64,000 bases of DNA, from positions 1 to 64,000 of the forward strand of contig CAVYBR010000011.1 of NCBI GenBank assembly GCA_963766765.1. Reading direction: 5' to 3'. Positions 26,601 to 35,961 of this stretch are shown piece after piece. Each line of letters starts with the position of its first letter. The stretch's first letter is position 1. The translations under genes were made by a program, and so were the position numbers. The DNA comes from JACCQS01 sp963766765. GTDB taxonomy: Bacteria; Actinomycetota; Actinomycetes; Mycobacteriales; Geodermatophilaceae. Below the pieces are notes generated by a model. It searched no databases. It saw only the letters and a program-made list of their open reading frames with translations, and had not been told where the DNA came from.

Positions 26601-27867
26601 AGACAACCCTCGTCACCTCGCCAGTGGGTCCGCCTCCACCGGCGGTCACCACGCAGATCTCGTCGCAGACAGCGGAGGTCGGAGACAGCATCTTCGACAC
26701 CATCGTCGTGTCCGGCCTGCCAGCGCAGACCACGACAACCGCGACGTCGTCGCTGCTCGGACCGATCGAGCCGGCCGGAACTGCGGAGGCTCCGACGTGT
26801 GTCGGTGTCGACTACACCAACGCGGCGACGGCTGGAAGTTGGACCGTCACCGTGACCGGTAGCGGCTCGTTCGTGACGCCGTCATTCACGGTGACTGCGC
26901 CGGGCTGCTACACCTACGTGGAGTCGCTTGCCGCTACGGAAACCACGCCCGGGGTGCCGCTGAGCCCGCCCGGTCGGGTCTCTGAAACGGTGCTTGTGTC
27001 GCCGCCGCCGTACACACCGTTGGTGAGCACGCAGATCTCCTCGCAGGACGCGAACGTCGGAGACACCATCTTCGACACCATCGTGGTCAGCGGGCTGCCA
27101 GAGCCGGCTCCGGCCGACCTGACGGCGAGTTCGTCGCTGCTGGGCCCAGTACCTGCGCTCCTGGACAGTGACGGCCTCCCGACCTGTGCCGGGGTCGTCT
27201 ACGCCGGCGCGCCGGTTGCTGGGACCTGGGAGGTCGACGTGCCCGGTAACGGGTCGTTCGTCACCGGCGACTTCATCGTGTCGGCTCCGGGTTGCTACAC
27301 CTACGTGGAGACGCTCAACACCACGCCGGAGGTAACGAGCACGCCGGGTCGGGTCACCGAGACGGTGGTGGTCACGTACACACCGCAGGTGACGACGCAG
27401 ATCTCCAGGCAGACGGCGAACGTCGGGGACACGATCCACGACACCATCACGGTCAGTGGAGCCGCTGGCTACACCGGTCCGGTGGAGTGGGGCCTCTATG
27501 GCCCAGTTGCACCCTTGGGTAGTGGGTCGAACCTGACCTGCACCGGAGTCAACTGGACCGGTGCGGCGCTGGCCGACGCTGGTGAGGTACAGGTGACAGG
27601 CAACGGCAGCTACGTCACGACCGACTTCACGGTGACGATTGCCGGTTGCTACACCTACGTCGAGTACCTGCCGGGCGACAACACCACGACGCCACGGGTC
27701 CGAGCCCCCACGGCGTTCCGAGTGAGACTGTCCTGGTCCGCCACGGCGGTCTCGCCGTGACCGGATCTGACATCGCTCTCATCGGTCTGGGAGGTTTGGC
27801 ACTGATTGCGATCGGTGGTGCAGCGGTATTCAGCACCAGGCGCCGCAGCAAGGCCAGCACGGCATAA
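23630..27867 (+). CDS. Secreted repeat-containing surface protein with class E-type sortase signal; apparent -1 frameshift near 3' end
   Basis: As read, the frame ends at 27760 (1376 residues). A shift of -1 at the C5 run 27705-27709 restores ETVLV, the ending of every repeat, then LAVTG (27751-27765), a hydrophobic helix and RRRSK, ending at 27867: a cell-wall sorting signal whose LAxTG form is that of class E sortases. Signal peptide about 34-71 (cleavage after ANA). Residues 78-300 form a globular domain with Cys92 in GFCVDP; 472-567 resemble a prealbumin-like SpaA domain (GLYTVTEIAAPAGFSL); six repeats begin near 573, 738, 871, 1005, 1131 and 1253, each with V-TTQIS-Q-EVGDTI and GCYTYVE. 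Adhesin or surface-layer role likely. Confidence 0.85.
25841..26641 (+). repeat. Two nearly identical 133-codon tandem repeat units inside the surface-protein gene
   Basis: Units at 25841-26239 and 26240-26641 agree at almost every base over about 370 bases, synonymous positions included, whereas the flanking units (from 25346, 26642, 27020 and 27386) share the protein pattern but differ widely in DNA. This points to a recent duplication or gene conversion of one unit. Such a long direct repeat can change copy number by recombination and can also collapse or expand in assembly. Confidence 0.9.
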
Positions 27868-27885
27868 CCTGCACGATCACACGAA

Positions 27886-27923
27886 GCGGTGGGCGGACTG
27901 AGAACCTTCAGCCCGCCCACCGC
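27886..27923 (+). terminator. Strong hairpin terminator after the surface-protein gene
   Basis: GCGGTGGGCGG (27886-27896) pairs perfectly with CCGCCCACCGC (27913-27923) across a 16-base loop, followed by TCGTTGTCGTCTGT. It begins 18 bases after the corrected stop at 27867 and also lies beyond the convergent GNAT gene's end (27981), so it may serve both. Its distance from 27867 rather than from 27760 supports the corrected gene end. Confidence 0.75.
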
Positions 27924-27980
27924 TCGTTGTCGTCTGTCCACCCGCGGCCGACGGACCGGACTGCCGAGCTCCTGCGCGAA

Positions 27981-28769
27981 CTAGGCGGAGGCCAGGCAGG
28001 CGGTGCCCATCTGGGCAAAACCGACGCGCTCGTACACCCGGGCGGAGTCGTCGTCGCCGGCTGACAGGAAGACCAGCGAACACTCCTGTTGCGCATCGGC
28101 GACCAGGGCGGCGGTGATTGCAGCACCCAAGCCACGCCCACGGTAATCCGGCAGTGTCCCGACACCGACGATCTCGGAGATGACCTCCTCGCCCACGACC
28201 ACAGGGTGATGCGATCCGACAGCCAGCAACCGATCGCCGGACATCGCCGCCATCAGCACGGTGCGGCCATCGGCGATGCGCGTCCGGAGGTGGGTCACCG
28301 CGGCCTCTGACGGGCTCGGCGAAGCCGGACCGAAGCCGTCGCTCTCCTCGGTCTCGGAGAAGGCCCGGTCGGCTAGCCGCAGATAATCACCCAATCGAGG
28401 TTCGTCGGCCCCGACCAGGTAGAGCCGGACCCCGCCAGGCAGCATCACATCCACCGGATCAGCCACCGCCAACAGCGGACCATCCACGACCGACAGCCCG
28501 ACGCGCGTGGCCGCGGCACGCATGGACTGGGTGTTCTCTGCCACCCATTCGAAGGCCTGCGGCACATTCAGCTCGCGCATACGTTCACACGCGCGTTCAA
28601 TGTCCCGGGGATTCACGACGGTCACGCCAAGCCGCGGACGGGCGTAGTACGCCCATGGCCCGGTTCCGACGAACAGGGTCAGTGAATCGATGTCTTCGAC
28701 GCGGGCGTCACTGCGCGGCGCGGCATCGTAGTACCGCTCGACTCGCTGCAGGGTTTCGCTCACGCTCAC
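27981..28769 (-). CDS. GNAT-family N-acetyltransferase
   Basis: 262 residues. The C-terminal half is a GNAT domain: acetyl-CoA loop VGTLPDYRGRGLGAAIT (motif A, Q/RxxGxG/A form) and YERVGFAQMG (motif B). The N-terminal half (1-120) is a degenerate second domain, as in tandem-GNAT proteins. Substrate unknown. ATG or GTG start near 28769 lies in a 76-base divergent gap with coaA. It converges on the surface-protein gene across a strong hairpin. Confidence 0.85.
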   Translation of the reverse strand: MSVSETLQRVERYYDAAPRSDARVEDIDSLTLFVGTGPWAYYARPRLGVTVVNPRDIERACERMRELNVPQAFEWVAENTQSMRAAATRVGLSVVDGPLLAVADPVDVMLPGGVRLYLVGADEPRLGDYLRLADRAFSETEESDGFGPASPSPSEAAVTHLRTRIADGRTVLMAAMSGDRLLAVGSHHPVVVGEEVISEIVGVGTLPDYRGRGLGAAITAALVADAQQECSLVFLSAGDDDSARVYERVGFAQMGTACLASA

Positions 28770-28845
28770 GTTGGCACCATAGCCGCGTGGGGCGAAGCCC
28801 TCCGTACCCAGCGGCTGCAGCGAGCGAATTCGGTGCAGGCATCAT

Positions 28846-29802
28846 GTGGCGGTGGCCGGCGCGGGAAATGGGAGCTCGCCGTTCGTCAGCTTCGATCGAG
28901 AGAGCTGGCGCGCCCTGGCTGCCAGCACTCCCCTACCCCTTGCGCCGGAGGAGATCTCGCGACTGCACGCGCTCGGGGACACCGTGGACTCCGATGAGGT
29001 GGCCACGGTCTACCTTCCGCTGTCCCGGCTGCTCAATCTCTATGTCGCGACCGTGCAGGAGCTTTGGTCGGCCCAATCGCGCTTCCTCGGGTCCGGCGAG
29101 GCAAAAGTGCCCTTCGTCATCGCAGTGGCCGGCAGCGTCGCGGTCGGCAAGAGCACGACGTCGCGGATCCTTCAGGCGCTGTTGTCCCGATGGCCCGATC
29201 ACCCCCGCGTCGAGCTTGTCACGACTGACGGGTTCCTGTATTCCAATGCCACCCTGATCGAGCGTGGAATTCTGCACCGCAAGGGTTTTCCAGAAAGCTA
29301 CGATCGTCGCCGGCTGGTCCGCTTCCTGTCGGAGGTGAAGTCCGGCGCCGCCTCGGTCACCGCGCCGGTCTACTCCCATCTCAGCTACGACGTCGTACGT
29401 GGTCCCGGCCGCACGATCGAAACCCCCGACATCCTGATCCTCGAGGGACTCAACGTCCTGCAGGCCGGCGCCCGCGCTGATGGCCGGGTCCCGGCGGTCT
29501 TCCTCTCCGACTACTTCGATTTCTCCGTCTTCGTCGACGCCGCCGAAAGCGACATCAAGCGCTGGTACGTCGAACGCTTCTTAACCCTGCGCTCGACCGC
29601 GTTTCAGGATGAGAATTCCTATTTCCATCGCTACGCGAGCCTGGGCGAGGCAGACGCAATCGCGACAGCGGAATCGCTCTGGGCCGAGATCAATGCACCG
29701 AACTTGGTACAGAACATCGCCCCCACCCGTTCGCGGGCTCGGCTGATCCTCGACAAGGCCGCCGATCATTCCGTGCGGAGGGTGCAGTTGCGCAAACTCT
29801 GA
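28846..29802 (+). CDS. coaA: Type I pantothenate kinase
   Basis: 318 residues, matching CoaA length. P-loop GSVAVGKS at 96-103, followed by the TTDGFLYSNATL segment that binds pantothenate and the CoA inhibitor, and NLVQNIAPTRSRARLIL near the end. It phosphorylates pantothenate in the first and rate-setting step of coenzyme A synthesis and is feedback-inhibited by CoA in characterised members. The start is GTG at 28846, or the second GTG six bases on. It meets the convergent Eis-like acetyltransferase with only four bases between stops. Confidence 0.95.
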   Translation: MAVAGAGNGSSPFVSFDRESWRALAASTPLPLAPEEISRLHALGDTVDSDEVATVYLPLSRLLNLYVATVQELWSAQSRFLGSGEAKVPFVIAVAGSVAVGKSTTSRILQALLSRWPDHPRVELVTTDGFLYSNATLIERGILHRKGFPESYDRRRLVRFLSEVKSGAASVTAPVYSHLSYDVVRGPGRTIETPDILILEGLNVLQAGARADGRVPAVFLSDYFDFSVFVDAAESDIKRWYVERFLTLRSTAFQDENSYFHRYASLGEADAIATAESLWAEINAPNLVQNIAPTRSRARLILDKAADHSVRRVQLRKL

Positions 29803-29806
29803 CTTT

Positions 29807-31030
29807 TCAAAACCAGGTGCTGCACCACGGCCGCGCGGAGGTCGAGAACATGAGGTCGACGGCGTCCAGGGCGCCGGTGCGATTCTCTTCGGCCCACCCG
29901 AGCCGAGCCAATTGCCGCAGTGCGAACCCGCCGAGCAGAACGGCGCCGAGCGTCGCGACAGGCATGGTGACGTCAGCCGAGCGCGTGCTCGGCGAACACA
30001 CCGAGCCGTCCGGACTTCCCTTGAGCTCGTATCGACCGGAGCAGATCCCCTGCGGGTCGCTGATCTCGAGGACGACGCTGCCCTCGACGCGGTAACGGCG
30101 CGCAGACAGCAGCGCAGCCACATCCAGCACTCGGCACCAGAGAAAGTCATGGCGTTTGCTCGGCTGCGCCCGGCGTGGATCGGTCAACAACCACGGCAGC
30201 ACATCGTCGAGGGGCCGATCCTGAGCCGTTACCTGAGTGACGAGATCCACCGACAGTAGGTAGCGCCAGAGCGCGATGTCGGCATCGACATCGAGTCCCA
30301 GCAGAGAGTCGACCGTCAGGGTGCCGGTGGGCAGCATGCCTTCCCAACTGCTGTCGACCCGGTACCGAGCGGCGCCGACCACCGAACCGCTCGGATCACG
30401 CGCCAAGACATGGAAGGCGGCCGGAACCTCGGGCCGACTTCGCAGGGCCAGGATCCCCAGGTCGAGGTCCCAGAACCAATCCGGACGGCTGATCTCGCCG
30501 ATCCGCTGGCGCCGAATGCGGTCGTACAGGTCGATGGCCGCGGTACGGAAGTCGACCCGATCCACGAGTTCGACTGTGGCCGAGGACTGCCCGGCGATGC
30601 GAGTCCGGTGCGTGTCGACCGTGAAGGTCTGCGACTCGGTGGCCGGCCCGTAACCCCAGCGGCCATAGATCGGCCATTCGGCGGCGATCAGGATGCTCAC
30701 CGGCTCGCCTCGCTCACGGCTTGCCGCCAGGTCGGCCAGCACCAAGCTGCCGGCGAGCCCCTGCCGCCGATGGGTGGCCGTCGTCGTGACCTGCGTGACC
30801 GCAGACGCCGGCACGCCGATCCCGCCCGGCAAGGTGAGCTCCACCGGGAAGCTGCGCAGCGTCGCCACGATCCGGTCTTCCTCGAACGCCCCCCAGGTCC
30901 GATCGAGTGGTACGAATGCCCTCCGCTGTTCGGAGTCATCGACTTCGGACGGATTGAGGAAGCCACGCCGAACCGCCACGCTCCAGGGATGCAGCTCGGC
31001 CGAAGTGATCGTTCTGATCTCGGCAACCAT
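29807..31030 (-). CDS. Eis-like GNAT acetyltransferase with SCP2-type C-terminal domain
   Basis: 407 residues from the ATG at 31030, the length of the Eis family (about 400). Order: first GNAT domain with VTTTATHRRQGLAGSLVLAD (acetyl-CoA loop), a second degenerate GNAT domain, and a C-terminal sterol-carrier-like domain ending in PWCSTWF, whose terminal Phe carboxylate is the catalytic base in Eis proteins. Eis acetylates amines, including aminoglycosides and lysines; the substrate here is not known. The frame runs on to 31123, but the family start MVAEIRTIT argues for 31030. Confidence 0.9.
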   Translation of the reverse strand: MVAEIRTITSAELHPWSVAVRRGFLNPSEVDDSEQRRAFVPLDRTWGAFEEDRIVATLRSFPVELTLPGGIGVPASAVTQVTTTATHRRQGLAGSLVLADLAASRERGEPVSILIAAEWPIYGRWGYGPATESQTFTVDTHRTRIAGQSSATVELVDRVDFRTAAIDLYDRIRRQRIGEISRPDWFWDLDLGILALRSRPEVPAAFHVLARDPSGSVVGAARYRVDSSWEGMLPTGTLTVDSLLGLDVDADIALWRYLLSVDLVTQVTAQDRPLDDVLPWLLTDPRRAQPSKRHDFLWCRVLDVAALLSARRYRVEGSVVLEISDPQGICSGRYELKGSPDGSVCSPSTRSADVTMPVATLGAVLLGGFALRQLARLGWAEENRTGALDAVDLMFSTSARPWCSTWF

Positions 31031-31325
31031 GTACCCAACCCTAGGAGTCGGCCCTAACCGATTTTGATTACGCTCGGATAACTCTCGACCGCACGGGAAC
31101 CAAGTCGGTGCAACCGCAGTCATAGCGCTGGAACTCGGTGTATTTTCGTCCGAGTTTTGAGTGCTTGTTCAACTACCCGTGATCAGATCGTTGCCCACAT
31201 AGCAGGCCCACTTGGGCGACGACACGCCGGAGCAGCATAGGGTGGGTGGGACGAGTACTGCGTCACACTGTGTTTGCGGCTTCCCCGCGAGCATGAACCG
31301 CACGATTCAGAATTAGGAAACCTCA

Positions 31326-31535
31326 GTGAGTAAGTCGAACGAGATGTGTCCACATCAGCCATGCTGCCCGTCCGCGGACAGCGCTGGCCGTGACTCCGCC
31401 CATGTTGTCTGCAGTCATCCCGAGCAGGGATGGAGCCTGTTGTGCAACGGCGTAGTCCTCTTCGATGACAACGGGGAAATTCTGCCCAACGGTCGAATCA
31501 TTTCTTCTCGCCGACCACAGCCCGCCGCGGTCTGA
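31326..31535 (+). CDS. DUF5999 family small Cys-rich protein
   Basis: 69 residues. The pattern MCPHQPCCPSADSAGRD, then HPEQGWSLLCNGVVLFDDNG and LPNGRII, matches the actinobacterial DUF5999 family, small proteins found mainly in Streptomyces and relatives with no assigned function. Cysteines at positions 8, 13, 14, 29 and 40 could bind metal. GTG start preceded by AGGAAA. The 200-base gap upstream (31124-31325) holds no other gene and should contain its promoter. It converges on gcvP. Confidence 0.8.
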   Translation: MSKSNEMCPHQPCCPSADSAGRDSAHVVCSHPEQGWSLLCNGVVLFDDNGEILPNGRIISSRRPQPAAV

Positions 31536-31598
31536 CGCAGCGAGACCTCCACGCCGGATTCGCCAGCGATCCAGCAACGGCGGACGCGTGATCCGAGC

Positions 31599-34475
31599 TC
31601 AGTCCGCGTACTCCGATACGGGCGGGCAACTGCACACCAAGTGCCGGTCCCCGTATGCCCCGTCGATCCTTCGCACCGGGCTCAGATACCCGCGATCGCG
31701 CAGCGAAGAGACTGGGTAGACAGCCGTCGTGCGGTCGTAGGGCTGGTCCCAGTCCCCGACCAACATCTTCAGCGTGTGCGGTGCCTGTCGTAACGGGTTC
31801 GCTCCCGGCTCCCACTCCCCCGCCTCGACCGCGCTGATCTCCGCCCGGATGGCGATCATGGCCTCGATGAAGCGATCGAGCTCGGCCAGATCCTCACTTT
31901 CGGTCGGTTCAACCATCAGCGTTCCGGCTACCGGAAAGCTCATCGTCGGCGCATGGAATCCGTAGTCGATGAGTCGCTTCGCGATGTCCTCGACAGTGAC
32001 CCCTGAAGCCTTTGTCACCGGCCGGATGTCCAGGATGCACTCGTGGGCCACCAGCCCGCCCGCCCCGGCGTAGAGCACCGGGTAATGCTCGCGAAGCCGG
32101 GCGGCGATGTAGTTCGCGGCAAGGATCGCGCTCTGGGTCGCCCGGCGTAGCCCCGCCGGACCCATGAGACGGATATAGGCCCACGAGATCGGCAGGATGC
32201 CGGCAGAGCCCCAGGGTGCCGCCGAGACCGGCCCAGGGCCGGTGTCTGGGCCCGCCGTGGGCGCCAACGGATGGTTGGGGAGGAATGGCACCAGATGTTC
32301 GCGGACGCCGATCGGCCCGACGCCCGGGCCCCCGCCTCCGTGTGGGATGCAGAAGGTCTTGTGCAGGTTCAGGTGACTGACGTCCGAACCGAACTTCCCG
32401 GGCTTGGCCAAACCGATCAGCGCATTCAGGTTGGCCCCGTCGACATACACCTGTCCCCCGGCATCGTGCACTGCCGCACAGATGTCGACAATGGACGCCT
32501 CGAAAACACCGTGTGTCGACGGATACGTGATCATGATGGCGGCCAGAACGTCACGATGTGTGTCGATCTTGACCTTGAGGTCCTCGAGGTCGACGTTTCC
32601 CTGGGCATCGCAGGCGACGACGACCACACGCATGCCGGCCATCACGGCGCTCGCCGCGTTCGTCCCGTGCGCGGAGGACGGGATCAGGCACACGGTGCGC
32701 TGCTGATCCCCGTTGGAGTCGTGGTAGGCGCGGATTGCCAGCAGGCCGGCGAATTCACCCTGAGCGCCGGAGTTGGGCTGCACGCTGACCGCCGCGTAGC
32801 CGGTGATCTCGGCCAGGTCGGCGCAGAGCTCCGCGATCAGCTGCTGGTAGCCGGCGGTCTGGCTCGGCGGCGCGAACGGGTGGATACCGGCGAACTCGGG
32901 CCACGTGATGGCCTCCATCTCAGCGGCCGCGTTCAATTTCATCGTGCACGATCCCAACGGGATCATCGTCCGATCCAAGGCCAGGTCCTTGTCCGACAGG
33001 GACCGCATGTAGCGCAGCAGTGCGGTCTCGGACCGGTACGCCGAGAAGACCGGATGGGTCAGGTACGGCGAGGTCCGGCGCAGCGGCTCGGGGAACTCGC
33101 CCACGTCGGTGTCGACCTCGGTGGAAACCTCCATGGTGGACGCACCGAAAGCCTTTGCCACAGAGGCGATGTGGGCAGAGGACGTGCGCTCATCGCACGC
33201 GATGCTCACATGGTCGCCGTCGACTCGGCGCAGGTTTATCCCCTGCTCGAGCGCGGCTGCCACGATCTCGTCAGCACGACCTGGCACGCCGACGGTCAAC
33301 GTGTCGAAGAACGGTGTCGGCTCGATGTGTGCGCCGTGGTCGCGCAAGATCCTGGCCAGGTTGACGGTATGACCATGAACCCGCCGGGCAATGGCGGCGA
33401 GTCCTTCCGGACCGTGATAAACCGCGTACATCGAGGCAATCACTGCCAAAAGCACCTGTGCGGTGCAGATGTTGGAGGTCGCCTTCTCGCGCCGGATGTG
33501 TTGCTCACGTGTTTGCAGTGCCAGACGGTAGGCGGGGTCTCCGTCGGCGTCGACGGACATGCCCACGAGTCGGCCCGGCATCTGACGGGCCATCTTCTCC
33601 CGGATGGCCATGTACCCCGCGTGCGGGCCACCGAAGCCCAATGGGACACCGAAGCGCTGCGTGGTCCCCACCACGACGTCCACGTCGATCTCGCCAGGCG
33701 GTCGTAGCAGGGTCAGCGCCAGCAGATCTGCTGCCGTCACGACCACCATGCCGCGCTCGTGAGCCTGCGTGACCAATGCGCTGTGATCCACGACGGCCCC
33801 ACTGGCGCCGGGGTATTGCACCAGGACACCGAAGAACTCACGCTCAGGCAGACCCTCGCGGAGATCCGCGACGACCACGTCGAGACCGAGCGGTCGGGCT
33901 CGCGTCTTGATCACTGCCACTGTCTGAGGGAACACGTCGGCGTCGACCAGGAATGCAGCTGCAGAGCTTGCCTTGGAGACCCGCCGCGCCAGCGTCATGG
34001 CCTCGGCAGCAGCGGTCGCCTCATCCAGCAGCGAGGCATTGGCGACGTCGAGCCCAGTCAGGTCTGCGACCATCGTCTGGAAGTTCAACAACGCCTCGAG
34101 CCGGCCCTGACTGATTTCCGGCTGGTAGGGCGTATATGCGGTGTACCAGGCGGGGCTCTCCAGCACGCGGCGCGTGATCACTGCCGGGGTGTAGTTGTCG
34201 TAATACCCCATGCCGATCATCGATGTGTGGACCTGGTTCTTCGCCCCGATGGTGCGCAGGGCGGCGAGGACGTCGACCTCAGAGGATGCCTCGGGCAGCG
34301 CCAGTGGGTCGTCGGCTCGGATCTCAGTCGGCACCGCAGCGTCGGTGAGCGCATCCAGGCTCTCGAAGCCGACCGTTCTCAGCATGTGCTCGGTGTCATC
34401 CGGACGTGGGCCGATGTGTCGGTCGGCGAAATTTCTGGCGGGGGGCCGGTCCTGCGACGGGACGGGAGTCAGCAC
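31599..34475 (-). CDS. gcvP: Glycine dehydrogenase (decarboxylating), P-protein
   Basis: 958 residues, the usual length of the fused alpha2-type P-protein. The start carries FADRHIGPRPDD and the C-terminal half the pyridoxal-phosphate site HLNLHKTFCIPHGGGGPG with its lysine, followed by the Gly-rich loop. It decarboxylates glycine and passes the aminomethyl group to the lipoyl arm of GcvH, encoded 3 kb away at 37394. GcvT is not in the window. It heads the conserved block that continues with the MerR, DUF151 and FHA genes, in the same order as around gcvB in mycobacteria. Confidence 0.97.
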   Translation of the reverse strand: MLTPVPSQDRPPARNFADRHIGPRPDDTEHMLRTVGFESLDALTDAAVPTEIRADDPLALPEASSEVDVLAALRTIGAKNQVHTSMIGMGYYDNYTPAVITRRVLESPAWYTAYTPYQPEISQGRLEALLNFQTMVADLTGLDVANASLLDEATAAAEAMTLARRVSKASSAAAFLVDADVFPQTVAVIKTRARPLGLDVVVADLREGLPEREFFGVLVQYPGASGAVVDHSALVTQAHERGMVVVTAADLLALTLLRPPGEIDVDVVVGTTQRFGVPLGFGGPHAGYMAIREKMARQMPGRLVGMSVDADGDPAYRLALQTREQHIRREKATSNICTAQVLLAVIASMYAVYHGPEGLAAIARRVHGHTVNLARILRDHGAHIEPTPFFDTLTVGVPGRADEIVAAALEQGINLRRVDGDHVSIACDERTSSAHIASVAKAFGASTMEVSTEVDTDVGEFPEPLRRTSPYLTHPVFSAYRSETALLRYMRSLSDKDLALDRTMIPLGSCTMKLNAAAEMEAITWPEFAGIHPFAPPSQTAGYQQLIAELCADLAEITGYAAVSVQPNSGAQGEFAGLLAIRAYHDSNGDQQRTVCLIPSSAHGTNAASAVMAGMRVVVVACDAQGNVDLEDLKVKIDTHRDVLAAIMITYPSTHGVFEASIVDICAAVHDAGGQVYVDGANLNALIGLAKPGKFGSDVSHLNLHKTFCIPHGGGGPGVGPIGVREHLVPFLPNHPLAPTAGPDTGPGPVSAAPWGSAGILPISWAYIRLMGPAGLRRATQSAILAANYIAARLREHYPVLYAGAGGLVAHECILDIRPVTKASGVTVEDIAKRLIDYGFHAPTMSFPVAGTLMVEPTESEDLAELDRFIEAMIAIRAEISAVEAGEWEPGANPLRQAPHTLKMLVGDWDQPYDRTTAVYPVSSLRDRGYLSPVRRIDGAYGDRHLVCSCPPVSEYAD

Positions 34476-34544
34476 TCGAGCGAAGTTACCAGCAGCCCTG
34501 GCCCGGTTGAGGCAGCTGCACGCTCCGCCTGGCCGCGCGGCGGG

Positions 34545-35156
34545 CTAGGAGACGGCGCGTTGCTGACGTCGTCCAGCCAGTTCATCGGCCTGAGCACCGG
34601 CGCTTCGCCCGTCGGCCCGCTCAGCTGGCAGGGTGTGCAGGGAGCCGGTGAGTTCGCGCAAGGCTCCGGACACCGCGATACCGAAGACGCCTTGGCCACC
34701 GGCGAGCAGGTCCACCACTTCTTCGGCGGAGGTGCATTCGTACACGCTCACGCCATCGGACAGCAGAGTGATGTTGGCGAGGTCGCGCACGCCGCGGCCG
34801 CGAAGGAACTCGACCGCTTTACGGATGTTGGGCAGCGAGACGCCGGCATCCAGGAGCCGCTTGACCACCTTGAGCACGAGGATGTCGCGGAAGGAGTAGA
34901 GCCGCTGGGTGCCCGATCCGGCTGCGCCGCGCACTGTCGGCTCGACCAGGGCGGTCCTCGCCCAATAGTCCAGTTGCCGATAGGTGATCCCCGCCGCGCT
35001 GCACGCCACCGGGCCACGGAAGCCCACCGCCTCACGGGCGGCCTCGTCATAGGTGACACCGGCCACCTCGGCAGTCGAGAACAGGATCTGCTGGGCCGAC
35101 TCATCCTCGTGCGGGGAACCGTCCCCGCCGCCGACTTGGCCGCCGCGTTCGCTCAT
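34545..35156 (-). CDS. MerR-family transcriptional regulator (Rv1830-like)
   Basis: 203 residues from the ATG at 35156, which has AGGAG 8 bases upstream; the frame extends to 35240 without support. The winged helix-turn-helix reads GITYRQLDYWARTALVEPT and YSFRDILVLKVVKRLL, followed by a dimer helix. The preceding segment VGFRGPVACSAA is specific to the actinobacterial Rv1830-type group, which has been linked to growth and division control. It sits between gcvP and the DUF151 nuclease in the conserved block. The effector is unknown. Confidence 0.88.
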   Translation of the reverse strand: MSERGGQVGGGDGSPHEDESAQQILFSTAEVAGVTYDEAAREAVGFRGPVACSAAGITYRQLDYWARTALVEPTVRGAAGSGTQRLYSFRDILVLKVVKRLLDAGVSLPNIRKAVEFLRGRGVRDLANITLLSDGVSVYECTSAEEVVDLLAGGQGVFGIAVSGALRELTGSLHTLPAERADGRSAGAQADELAGRRQQRAVS

Positions 35157-35337
35157 GTGGTGCGCTCCTGCCCGAAAGGCCCGGTGACTCACCTGAACGC
35201 TGCTGCGCAGAGAGGTTAAGTCACACCGTGGTAATTGCACGACCGTAGGCCCGCGACGGGTGGGGGGTCAACGCGCAAGGCGGCGTGTCGTGAAGCTAAC
35301 CCTCATGCTCAGGTCGAGGGTCCCGGGTCCGGGGGCG

Positions 35338-35820
35338 CTACTTGGCTTGCTTCCCGCCGAAGTCCTCGGGGGTGATCGTGTCCAGGAACTCCTTGAACTT
35401 CTCGACTTCGTCCTCTTGCTCGTCCGGGATGATGATTCCCACCTCGTCGAGCAACTCCTCAGCACCGAAGATCTTGGCTCCACTGCGCACCGCCAGGGCG
35501 ACCGCATCGGATGGACGCGAGCTGACCCGCGGAAAGCCGGTGAGCACGAGTTCGGCGTAGTACGTGCCCTCTTTCATGTCCGTGATGTGGATCGCCTCGA
35601 GGTTCCCGTTGAGCGTCTCAATGACGTCCCGCAGGAGGTCGTGGGTCATCGGTCTGGCCGGGCGTACGCCCTGCTGTTCGAAGGCGATCGCCGCCGCCTC
35701 GACCGCGCCGACCCAGATCGGCAGGTATCGCTCACCATCGACCTCTTTGAGCAGCAAGATCGGCTGGTTGGCCGGCAGTTCGACGCGTACGCCGACGACG
35801 CTGAGTTCGCGCATCGTCAT
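35338..35820 (-). CDS. DUF151 bifunctional nuclease-family protein
   Basis: 160 residues. Signature LLKEVDGERYLPIWVGAVEAAAIA and the second block RPMTHDLLRDVIETLNG, then SSRPSDAVALAVRSGAKIF, all standard for the DUF151 (bifunctional DNase/RNase) family. The C-terminal tail is acidic (DEQEDEVEKFKEFLD). Plant members degrade DNA and RNA; the bacterial role is not settled. In mycobacteria the homologue (Rv1829) occupies the same position between two MerR genes. ATG at 35820 or the second ATG at 35814. Confidence 0.93.
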   Translation of the reverse strand: MTMRELSVVGVRVELPANQPILLLKEVDGERYLPIWVGAVEAAAIAFEQQGVRPARPMTHDLLRDVIETLNGNLEAIHITDMKEGTYYAELVLTGFPRVSSRPSDAVALAVRSGAKIFGAEELLDEVGIIIPDEQEDEVEKFKEFLDTITPEDFGGKQAK

Positions 35821-35961
35821 CTCGTATCCCCCAACATCGAAGGCTTGGGCACCGTTGCATATGACCGTACACGCCGCTGGGCGCGCAGGGCGCGTGCCGG
35901 ATTGGACTCGTCATCTGCACTCCGGCGTCGGGACGGCTCCCTTCGCCGACGGTCCTCGAGG

